DNA of 29,619 nt from contig JBEHXS010000014.1 of assembly GCA_048498575.1 (NCBI GenBank), positions 1 through 29,619 on the forward strand, given 5' to 3'. The stretch comes from DASZQY01 sp048498575. GTDB taxonomy: Bacteria > Pseudomonadota > Alphaproteobacteria > Rhizobiales > Kaistiaceae. Shown here piece by piece: positions 23,560 through 29,619 of this stretch. The position numbers were made by a program, and so were the translations under genes. How positions within the stretch are numbered: position 1 is the first letter of the stretch; each line of letters opens with the position of its first letter. The notes beneath the pieces are model-generated. The model made no database searches. It saw only the letters and a list, made by a program, of their open reading frames with translations, and was not told the DNA's origin.

Positions 23560-25014
23560 CTATTGCCCGGCGGCGCCTTCCGGATCCGGCGCGTCACCGG
23601 CGTCCGGGGTCAGCGCCAGCGGCGCATCCTGGCTCTGCGTGGCGGTTGGTTTCACCTTGGGCGGAGGCGCGGGCGGATTGGCGACGGCCGGCCGCACCAC
23701 CGGCAGCGGCATATCGCTGCCGCCGCTGTTGGTGGAGGCGCCGCTCGTATCAGTGGCGGCGCCGGTGGCCGGCGCATCGGTAGTCGTGCCGGTCGGGGCG
23801 GGTGCGGCTGCCGTGCCGGCATCGGCCGGCGGCGCACTTGCGCCACCGGAGAGGGCGGCGCCCGCATTGGCGTTGATGTCGCGCCAGCGCGCAACGTTCT
23901 TCAGGTGCTGCTCGTAGGTCTCGGCGAAGGCATGGCCGCCGGTGCCGTCGGCGACGAAGTAGAGGTCGCGCGTGCGCGACGGGTTGGCGACCGCCTCCAG
24001 CGAAGCGCGGCCGGGATTGGCGATCGGGCCGGGCGGCAGGCCGGTGATCATGTACGTGTTGTAGGGCGACTGCTTCTCGATGTCGGCGCGCGACAGCATG
24101 TAGCCCTGCGGCTTCCCGGCGCCCTGGAACAATCCGTAGATGACCGTCGGGTCGGATTGCAGGCGCATGTTCAGGCGCAGGCGGTTGATGAAGACGGAGG
24201 CAACGCGCGAGCGCTCGTCGGCGATGCCGGTCTCCTTCTCGACGATCGAGGCCAGCGTCACCATCTGGTCCTCCGTCGTGATCGGCAGGTCGGGCGCGCG
24301 CTGCGCCCAGACCTCGGCGACGACGCGGTCGCGCTCCTGCGCCATATGGTCAAGCACGCTCTGCCGCGTCTCGCCACGCGTCACCTTGTAGGTCTCGGGC
24401 AGCAGCGAACCTTCCGCCGGCACGGCGGCGATGGCGCCCGTCAACCGGTCGTCGCCGTTCAGGCGGTCGACGACCTGCTGGCTGGTCAGGCCCTCCGGGA
24501 TGACGATCGAATAGAGGATGCCGCGGCCGGATGCGATCGCATCCATGATGTCGTGCATCGAGGCGCTGGCGTCGATCTGGTATTCGCCGAACTTCATCGC
24601 GCTCTGCTGGTGGTTCAGCCAGACGCCGGCGATGAACAGCCACTTCGACGAGATGACGCCTTCCTTCTGCAGCTCGTCGGCGATTGCCGAAAGGCTGCTG
24701 CCGGCGGGTACGTTGATGGTGCGCGGCTGGTCGAGCATACCGGGCTTGTCGAACTGCATCTTGGCGGCGAACACGCCGCCAACCGCGGCAACCACCGCGA
24801 TGATCGCGACGGTCAGCACGAAATTGAGGAACACGACGACCGGATGGCGGACGGCACGCGAACGGAGGGGCGGCGGCGGGATCGCCTCGGGCTGAAGGGC
24901 CTCGGTCGGGCTCTTCGGCGAGGAGCGGCCGAGCGATGACGACAGGCGCCTCGAAAGCGCCTCGGCATCGTCGACGAATGGCTCGCGCCGGTAGTCCACC
25001 CTCAGATCGGCCAT
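23560..25014 (-). CDS. mltG: Endolytic peptidoglycan transglycosylase MltG
   Basis: MltG is an inner-membrane lytic transglycosylase that cuts nascent glycan strands and is thought to set their length. The 484-residue protein has a charged cytoplasmic N-terminus of about 55 residues, one membrane span at about 57-83, a LysM-like subdomain (NVPAGSSLSAIADEL, about 101-115) and the YceG catalytic domain. The block LASIVEKETG holds the expected catalytic glutamate, E259, and is followed by RVASVFINRLRLNMRLQSDPTVIYG. After about residue 385 comes a tail of some 100 residues made mostly of Ala, Pro, Gly and Thr, absent from the E. coli enzyme (340 aa). It lies between fabF and yicC on the same strand, as in rhizobia. 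Confidence 0.96.
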   Translation of the reverse strand: MADLRVDYRREPFVDDAEALSRRLSSSLGRSSPKSPTEALQPEAIPPPPLRSRAVRHPVVVFLNFVLTVAIIAVVAAVGGVFAAKMQFDKPGMLDQPRTINVPAGSSLSAIADELQKEGVISSKWLFIAGVWLNHQQSAMKFGEYQIDASASMHDIMDAIASGRGILYSIVIPEGLTSQQVVDRLNGDDRLTGAIAAVPAEGSLLPETYKVTRGETRQSVLDHMAQERDRVVAEVWAQRAPDLPITTEDQMVTLASIVEKETGIADERSRVASVFINRLRLNMRLQSDPTVIYGLFQGAGKPQGYMLSRADIEKQSPYNTYMITGLPPGPIANPGRASLEAVANPSRTRDLYFVADGTGGHAFAETYEQHLKNVARWRDINANAGAALSGGASAPPADAGTAAAPAPTGTTTDAPATGAATDTSGASTNSGGSDMPLPVVRPAVANPPAPPPKVKPTATQSQDAPLALTPDAGDAPDPEGAAGQ

Positions 25015-25164
25015 GCCACTCGAACTCTTTCTGCCGCTTGACGGATTCGCCTCGCCGGGCGGGACAATAGCACCGATTTTGGCGAAAGCGGGAAGCGCAA
25101 AACTGCCGATGGCGCGGCGACTTTCAGGCCCTCGCAGGCCCGGTCCGGCTGCCCCTGCCCGATG

Positions 25165-26424
25165 CTACTGGTGGCGGCGGAAAATCAGGGAGGCGTTGGT
25201 GCCGCCGAAGCCGAACGAATTGGACAGCGCGACGTCGATCTGGCGCGGCCGCGCCTGGTGCGGCACGAGGTCGATCGCCGTCGCCACCGACGGGTTGTCG
25301 AGGTTCAGCGTCGGCGGCGCGATGTTGTCGCGGATGGCGAGCAGCGAGAAGATCGCCTCGACCGCACCGGCGGCGCCGAGGAGATGCCCGGTCGCCGATT
25401 TGGTCGACGACATGGAAATCTTGGCGGCGGCGTTGCCGACGACACGCTCGACCGCGTGGAGCTCGATCTCGTCGGCCATGGTCGAGGTGCCGTGGGCGTT
25501 GATGTAGTCGACGTCGTCGGCGGTGATGCCGGCGCGCTTCAGCGCCATGCGCATGCAGCGCTCGGCGCCGTCGCCGTCCTCGGCCGGCGCGGTGATGTGG
25601 TAGGCGTCGCCCGACAGGCCGTAGCCGATGACCTCGCCGTAGATCTTGGCGCCGCGCGCCAGCGCGTGCTCGCGCTCCTCGAGCACGACGACGCCGGCGC
25701 CCTCGCCCATGACGAAGCCGTCGCGGTCGCGGTCATAGGGGCGCGAGGCCGCCGTCGGGTTGTCGTTGAAGTGCGTGGAGAGCGCCTTGCAGGCGGCGAA
25801 GCCCGCGACCGCCAGCCGGCACACCGGCGATTCCGTTCCGCCGGCCACCATCACGTCGGCATCGCCGAGCCCGATCAGGCGGCTGGCGTCGCCGATGGCG
25901 TGCGCGCCGGTCGAGCAGGCGGTGACGACCGAATGGTTCGGGCCCTTGAGGCCGTGGCGGATCGAAACGTTGCCCGACGCCAGGTTGATGAGGCGGCCCG
26001 GAATGAAGAATGGCGAGACGCGGCGCGGCCCGCGGTCGCGCAGGATGTGCGCGGATTCCTCGATGCCCTCCAGGCCGCCGATGCCGGAGCCGATGAGGAC
26101 GCCGGTCGCGACCTGGTCGTCCTTGGTCTGTGGATGCCAGCCGGCATCGTCCAGCGCTTCGTCGGCGGCGGCGATGGCGTAGATGATGAAGCGATCGACC
26201 TTGCGGATCTCCTTCGGCTCCAGCCACTCCTCGGCGTTGAACTTGCCGTCGGCCTTGGAGCCCTTGGGGATCGTTCCGGCAACCTGGCAGGCGAGATCAT
26301 CGACCTGGAAGTCGGTGAGCTTGCTCAGCCCGCTCTTGCCGGCGATGGCGTGGCCCCAGGTGGCATCCACGCCACAGCCGAGCGGCGTGACCATGCCGAT
26401 GCCGGTGACGACAACACGTCTCAT
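25165..26424 (-). CDS. fabF: 3-oxoacyl-ACP synthase II
   Basis: FabF condenses malonyl-ACP with growing acyl-ACP chains in type II fatty-acid synthesis. The 419-residue protein carries the Cys-His-His triad of the KAS I/II class: C170 in VVTACSTGAH, H311 in NAHGTSTMADEIE and H347 in KSATGHLLGAAGA. The end SNSFGFGGTNASL is also typical. The start MRRVVVTGIGMVTPLG at 26424 is the family N-terminus; an in-frame start at 26445 adds seven unrelated residues. acpP lies 66 bases upstream on the same strand and mltG 150 bases downstream. Confidence 0.97.
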   Translation of the reverse strand: MRRVVVTGIGMVTPLGCGVDATWGHAIAGKSGLSKLTDFQVDDLACQVAGTIPKGSKADGKFNAEEWLEPKEIRKVDRFIIYAIAAADEALDDAGWHPQTKDDQVATGVLIGSGIGGLEGIEESAHILRDRGPRRVSPFFIPGRLINLASGNVSIRHGLKGPNHSVVTACSTGAHAIGDASRLIGLGDADVMVAGGTESPVCRLAVAGFAACKALSTHFNDNPTAASRPYDRDRDGFVMGEGAGVVVLEEREHALARGAKIYGEVIGYGLSGDAYHITAPAEDGDGAERCMRMALKRAGITADDVDYINAHGTSTMADEIELHAVERVVGNAAAKISMSSTKSATGHLLGAAGAVEAIFSLLAIRDNIAPPTLNLDNPSVATAIDLVPHQARPRQIDVALSNSFGFGGTNASLIFRRHQ

Positions 26425-26490
26425 GGGAAATTCGCCCGCTGCCAATGCGCCCGCCTGCCCCTGACGGGGATCATGCGTCGGCGCTTCGGC

Positions 26491-26727
26491 TCAGCCCGCG
26501 TTCTTTTCGAGGAAGCCGATGGCGTCGCCAACGGTCAGGATCGTCTCGGCCGCGTCATCCGGAATCTCGACGCCGAATTCTTCCTCGAACGCCATGACCA
26601 GTTCGACGGTGTCGAGCGAGTCGGCGCCGAGATCGTCGATGAACGACGCATTCTCGGTCACCTTCTCGGCGTCGACGCCGAGATGCTCGACCACAATCTT
26701 CTTAACCCGGTCACCGATATCGCTCAT
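26491..26727 (-). CDS. acpP: Acyl carrier protein
   Basis: AcpP carries acyl chains on a 4'-phosphopantetheine arm for fatty-acid and lipid A synthesis. The 78-residue acidic protein begins MSDIGDRVKKIVVEHLGV and has the attachment serine S37 in the DSL motif (GADSLDTVELVMAFEEEF). It is the standard housekeeping ACP. A GGGG-type ribosome-binding sequence lies upstream. It is separated from fabG by 153 bases that contain two short palindromes, so it probably has its own promoter in addition to read-through, which fits the high ACP demand of cells. Confidence 0.98.
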   Translation of the reverse strand: MSDIGDRVKKIVVEHLGVDAEKVTENASFIDDLGADSLDTVELVMAFEEEFGVEIPDDAAETILTVGDAIGFLEKNAG

Positions 26728-26743
26728 CTAGGGAACCCCAATT

Positions 26744-26810
26744 GCTTATAAGCTGAAGATTATTCCGAGGGCGGCGCCGGAATTGCGAGCCTCGTAACAT
26801 ACTTCGTATG
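26744..26810 (-). promoter_or_regulatory. Two short palindromes in the acpP upstream region
   Basis: GCTTATAAGC (26744-26753) is a perfect 10-base palindrome 17 bases before the acpP start. CATAC and GTATG around a 3-base centre (26798-26810) form a second perfect dyad. The interval is more AT-rich than its surroundings. One of the two could be an operator or part of a promoter for acpP. I cannot define -35 and -10 boxes with confidence. Confidence 0.3.
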
Positions 26811-26880
26811 CCATTGCCAGCCGCGGAAATCCGCCATCAACCCTGCCATGCGCAGACGGGTTTCGTCCGCGATTCCTCAA

Positions 26881-27621
26881 TCATATCATCGCCATGCCGC
26901 CGTTGACGTGGATCGTCTGGCCGGTGACGTAGGCCGCCTCGTCGGAGGCCAGGAAGACGACCGCGGCGGCAACCTCGGCCGGCGTCCCAAGACGACGTGC
27001 CGGCACCCGCTCCATGATCGCGGCCTTCTGCTTGTCGTTCAGGACGTCCGTCATCGCCGACGCGGTGAAGCCCGGCGCGACGCAGTTCACCGTCACGTTG
27101 CGGCTGGCGATCTCGGCCGCCAGCGAGCGGGTCATGCCCATCAGGCCGGCCTTCGACGCCGAGTAATTCGCCTGCCCGGGATTGCCGACGACGCCGACCA
27201 CCGACGAGATCGAGACGATGCGCCCGGCGCGGCGCCGCATCATGCCGCGCAGCACGGCCCGCGACAGGCGGAAAGCCGCCGTCAGGTTCACGTCCAGCAC
27301 CTTCTGCCAGTCGTCGTCGCTCATCCGCGCGAACAGCATGTCGCGGGTCATGCCGGCATTGTTGATCAGGATGTCGACCTCGCCGCCGAGCGCCGCTTCG
27401 GCGTCCGGCACCAGCTTCTCGACCGCATCCTTGTCACCCAGATCGGCCGGCACGACGTAAGCGTTGGTCGCGAGCTCGCTCGCCAGCGCCTCAAGCGCCG
27501 GCACCTTGGTTCCCGACAGGGCGACGCTGGCGCCCTGTTTGTGCAGCGCGCGGGCAATCGCCCCACCGATCGCCCCCGAGGCTCCCGTCACCAGCGCGCG
27601 CTTGCCGTTCAGTTCGAACAT
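26881..27621 (-). CDS. fabG: 3-oxoacyl-ACP reductase
   Basis: FabG reduces 3-oxoacyl-ACP to 3-hydroxyacyl-ACP with NADPH, the first reduction in each elongation cycle. The 246-residue short-chain dehydrogenase has the dinucleotide-binding motif TGASGAIGGAIA at residues 12-23, NNAG at 87-90 and the catalytic residues S140, Y153 and K157 (SSVVG and YSASK), each two positions on from E. coli FabG S138, Y151 and K155. The C-terminus VTGQTIHVNGGMAMI is diagnostic of FabG. It follows fabD by nine bases, so the two are cotranscribed. Confidence 0.97.
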   Translation of the reverse strand: MFELNGKRALVTGASGAIGGAIARALHKQGASVALSGTKVPALEALASELATNAYVVPADLGDKDAVEKLVPDAEAALGGEVDILINNAGMTRDMLFARMSDDDWQKVLDVNLTAAFRLSRAVLRGMMRRRAGRIVSISSVVGVVGNPGQANYSASKAGLMGMTRSLAAEIASRNVTVNCVAPGFTASAMTDVLNDKQKAAIMERVPARRLGTPAEVAAAVVFLASDEAAYVTGQTIHVNGGMAMI

Positions 27622-27630
27622 CGCCGTCCC

Positions 27631-28572
27631 CTATCCGAGCTTCGCCACCAGCGCATCGATCTCCGCCGGCGTGCCGACGGTGATCGCCTCGGCGCCGGGC
27701 GCAATGCGCTTCGCCAGTCCCGACAGCACCTTGCCGGCGCCGACCTCGACCAATGTCGTCACGCCCGCGCCAGCCAGCCATTCGACCGACTCGCGCCAGC
27801 GCACCATGCCGGTCACCTGCTCGACCAGCCGCTTGCGGATCTCGCCCGGATCGCTGATCGGCGCGGCGAGCACATTGGCGACCAGCGGCACTACCGGCGG
27901 CTGGATCTCCACCGCAGCCAGCGTCATCTCCATCACCTTCGCGGCCGGCTCCATCAGCGCCGAATGGAACGGCGCGCTCACCGGGAGCAGGATGGCGCGC
28001 TTGGCGCCCTTTGCCTTGGCGATCTCGATGGCGCGTTCCACGGCCGCCTTGTGGCCGGAGATCACAACCTGCCCGCCGCCGTTGTCGTTGGCTGCCTGAC
28101 AGACCTCGCCTTGCGCTGCCTCGGCGGCAACTTCCTGCGCCGCCGCCAGGTCCATGCCGAGGAGCGCCGCCATCGCGCCGACGCCGTAGGGAACCGCCTG
28201 CTGCATGGCGCGGCCGCGGACGCGGAGCAGCTTCGCGGCATCGGCGACGGTGAGCGAGCCGGCCGCGGCCAGGGCGGAATACTCGCCCAGCGAATGGCCG
28301 GCGACGAACGATACCTTGTCGCGGATGCGCACGCCCTTCGCTTCCAGCACGCGCAACGCCGCGATGCTCACCGCCATCAGCGCCGGCTGCGCATTCTCGG
28401 TCAGCGTCAGGCGGTCGAGCGGCCCCTCGAAGATCAGGTCGGACAGCTTCTCGCCGAGCGCCTCGTCGACCGCCGCGAAGACAGCCTCGGCCTCGAAGAA
28501 ATTGTCGGCGAGCGCCTTGCCCATGCCGACGACCTGGCTTCCCTGTCCGGGAAAGGTGAAAGCGACCGTCAT
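27631..28572 (-). CDS. fabD: Malonyl-CoA:ACP transacylase
   Basis: FabD moves malonyl from CoA to ACP, providing the extender unit for fatty-acid synthesis. The 313-residue protein begins TVAFTFPGQGSQ and has the nucleophile S94 in GHSLGEYSAL, the carboxylate-binding R119 and the catalytic H203 in SAPFHSALM. It is the first gene of the leftward fabD-fabG-acpP-fabF-mltG-yicC-gmk series. An 84-base gap upstream, before the GFA-family gene on the same strand, should hold its promoter. Confidence 0.97.
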   Translation of the reverse strand: MTVAFTFPGQGSQVVGMGKALADNFFEAEAVFAAVDEALGEKLSDLIFEGPLDRLTLTENAQPALMAVSIAALRVLEAKGVRIRDKVSFVAGHSLGEYSALAAAGSLTVADAAKLLRVRGRAMQQAVPYGVGAMAALLGMDLAAAQEVAAEAAQGEVCQAANDNGGGQVVISGHKAAVERAIEIAKAKGAKRAILLPVSAPFHSALMEPAAKVMEMTLAAVEIQPPVVPLVANVLAAPISDPGEIRKRLVEQVTGMVRWRESVEWLAGAGVTTLVEVGAGKVLSGLAKRIAPGAEAITVGTPAEIDALVAKLG

Positions 28573-28656
28573 CCGCCTCGGGTTCCTCGCGGCGGATTCG
28601 CTTGCCCGCCTTCATCAGCCTTTGAGCCAAGCTGCGGGCGCCAAGTCAAGCGGCGA

Positions 28657-29127
28657 TCAGCCCTGCGCCACGAGCCGGGCCCAGGCGTCGTTGATCGCCT
28701 GGCGGTCCGGCGGCTGGCCGGCGAAGTTCACCTGCGCCTCGTCGATCTCCACCCACGGCGGCCGGCTGGCCGTCCAGATGCTGCCCACCGGCGCCGCCCA
28801 GGTCTGGTCGTCGAGCGTGCCGGACTTCACCACGATCAGTGCGGTCGACGACAGCGGCTCGTTCCACATTTTCGTGCCACACTGCGCGCAGCCGCACATG
28901 CGCACGACGCGGCCGCTGTCGGCGGCGCGGTCGTAGGTCATCGCATCGCCGGCGATCACCTCGAAGTGCTCGCGCTTCACCGGCATCGAGATCGTATGAG
29001 TGCCGCCGCTCGCGCGCTGGCAGTCCTTGCAATAGCAGTTGTAGACGCTGAGCGGCGGCGCGGTGACGCGATAGCGCACGGCGCGGCATTGGCACCCACC
29101 TTCGACCGGGAACGACGGCAGCTTCAT
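28657..29127 (-). CDS. GFA/CENP-V family zinc-binding protein
   Basis: A 156-residue protein of the family named after glutathione-dependent formaldehyde-activating enzyme. Cysteines fall in the expected groups: C12 and C14 (GGCQCRAVRY), C31, C33 and C36 (CYCKDCQRASG) and C78, C80 and C83 (CGCAQCGTKMW). These bind one structural and one putative catalytic zinc. Members are widespread, and the formaldehyde role has been shown for only a few, so I do not assign a substrate. The name could mislead a reader into assuming formaldehyde detoxification. The gene is divergent from the glycosyltransferase start and lies 84 bases upstream of fabD on the same strand. Confidence 0.88.
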   Translation of the reverse strand: MKLPSFPVEGGCQCRAVRYRVTAPPLSVYNCYCKDCQRASGGTHTISMPVKREHFEVIAGDAMTYDRAADSGRVVRMCGCAQCGTKMWNEPLSSTALIVVKSGTLDDQTWAAPVGSIWTASRPPWVEIDEAQVNFAGQPPDRQAINDAWARLVAQG

Positions 29128-29287
29128 CGGACGATCCTCTTCGCCGTATGAGCCCGGCTGGCCGCCGTGCTGTCAAGCTTGCGGGAGGCAATCAAGATGT
29201 CGGTGAACGCCGATGCCATCCGCCTTTGCCGGAATGGCCGGCGATGCTAACTCTGACGACCCAGACACCGTTTCGAAACAGGCATCG

Positions 29288-29619
29288 ATGTCGAACGTCA
29301 CGGCGAGTGCGCCGACGACCGGCGCGACCTCGGGTAGCGCGAGGCTGACGGCGATCTGGATTCTTGCCGTCGTGCTGATTGTGGCCGGCTACCTGCGTGT
29401 GCACAATCTTGGCGCCGATAGCTTCTGGCGCGACGAGGCGTCGTCCTGGGTGGAGGCACAGGGCAGCTTAATCGACATCATCCGCGCCACGGCGCACGAT
29501 AACTACCCGCCGCTCCATAATTTCCTGCTCGCGATCGCGATGCGGCTCGGCGGCGACTCCGAATGGACACTGCGGCTGCCGTCCGCGATCCTCGGCCTAT
29601 TGTCTGTCGCAGCGATCTA
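29288..29619 (+). CDS. Membrane glycosyltransferase, GT39/ArnT-like (partial, runs off the window)
   Basis: An open frame runs from the ATG at 29288 to the last base without a stop (about 110 codons). A short polar N-terminus is followed by a first span (about residues 22-38), then a loop reading LGADSFWRDEASSW with the acidic pair expected for GT-C enzymes that use polyprenyl-phosphate sugars. Next come NYPPLHNFLLAIAMRL and WTLRLPSAILGLLSV, both typical of the mannosyltransferase/ArnT-like group. The donor and acceptor cannot be predicted from this fragment. A perfect palindrome, GTTTCGAAAC, lies at 29270-29279, nine bases before the start. The ribosome-binding sequence is weak. Confidence 0.75.
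   Translation, partial: MSNVTASAPTTGATSGSARLTAIWILAVVLIVAGYLRVHNLGADSFWRDEASSWVEAQGSLIDIIRATAHDNYPPLHNFLLAIAMRLGGDSEWTLRLPSAILGLLSVAAI

Noticed and set aside
22777..24939. A 720-codon plus-strand frame crossing yicC and mltG
   Set aside because: It spans two real genes and their intergenic hairpin on the opposite strand; composition is typical of a GC shadow.
26798..26810. Resemblance of CATACTTCGTATG to half of a loxP site
   Set aside because: Only about nine bases agree, there is no paired arm or spacer, and no phage gene is nearby. Kept only as a short palindrome.
26848..29151. A 767-codon plus-strand frame opposite fabG, fabD and the GFA gene
   Set aside because: It runs antisense to three well-supported genes and shows only Arg/His/Ala-rich sequence.
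1..29619. RNA genes, CRISPR arrays, riboswitches, phage or transposon remnants
   Set aside because: I looked for tRNA-like cloverleafs with CCA ends, regularly spaced repeats, transposase motifs and attachment-like repeats and found none I could support by eye.

Overview
This window looks like a piece of the main chromosome of an alphaproteobacterium, most likely from the order Hyphomicrobiales (Rhizobiales). The DNA is GC-rich with strong third-position GC, so many long overlapping antisense frames are spurious. Several gene neighbourhoods are familiar from rhizobia: uvrC-pgsA-moaD-moaE, divergent oxyR/katG, and fabD-fabG-acpP-fabF-mltG-yicC-gmk. Almost everything is housekeeping. I see no rRNA, tRNA, CRISPR array, insertion sequence or prophage gene, and no gene-free stretch longer than 300 bases.

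Left part (1-12.4 kb). The 3' end of uvrC is followed by pgsA (phosphatidylglycerophosphate synthase) and the two subunits of molybdopterin synthase, moaD and moaE, closed by a strong terminator. On the minus strand lie a small secreted protein with its own terminator, ndk, and an unknown membrane-anchored Ala/Pro-rich protein. oxyR and katG are divergent around a dyad that is a good OxyR-site candidate, and OxyR keeps both redox cysteines (C200, C209). aqpZ (aquaporin) and a secreted LprI/DUF1311-like protein are divergent around a striking triple 7-mer repeat. A multi-span PAP2/Aur1-type phosphatase or lipid transferase and an ABC-F ATPase follow. Next come a small unknown protein and holC (DNA polymerase III chi).

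Centre (12.5-21.9 kb). The LPS export genes lptF-lptG-lptD run leftward. pepA, a SurA-like lipoprotein gene, pdxA and rsmA run rightward from the same divergent promoter region. The gene set is conventional but the junctions are not. In many Proteobacteria holC follows pepA and surA follows lptD. Here holC follows lptD and surA follows pepA. A single inversion of the block pepA-lptF-lptG-lptD, pivoting on the shared divergent promoter, explains this exactly. It is the most interesting observation in the window.

Right part (21.9-29.6 kb). A long leftward series encodes type II fatty-acid synthesis (fabD, fabG, acpP, fabF), the cell-wall lytic transglycosylase mltG, the RNase yicC and guanylate kinase gmk. 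A zinc-binding GFA-family protein follows, and the start of a membrane glycosyltransferase (GT39/ArnT-like) is cut by the window edge.

Together these genes cover envelope building (phospholipid, fatty acid, LPS export, outer-membrane protein folding, peptidoglycan processing), nucleotide supply (ndk, gmk), cofactor synthesis (molybdopterin, pyridoxal phosphate), peroxide defence and ribosome maturation. I did not find a clearly new multi-gene system. The unusual points are the inversion with swapped operon partners, a SurA homologue with a lipobox and a degenerate parvulin region, and the aqpZ upstream repeat cluster.
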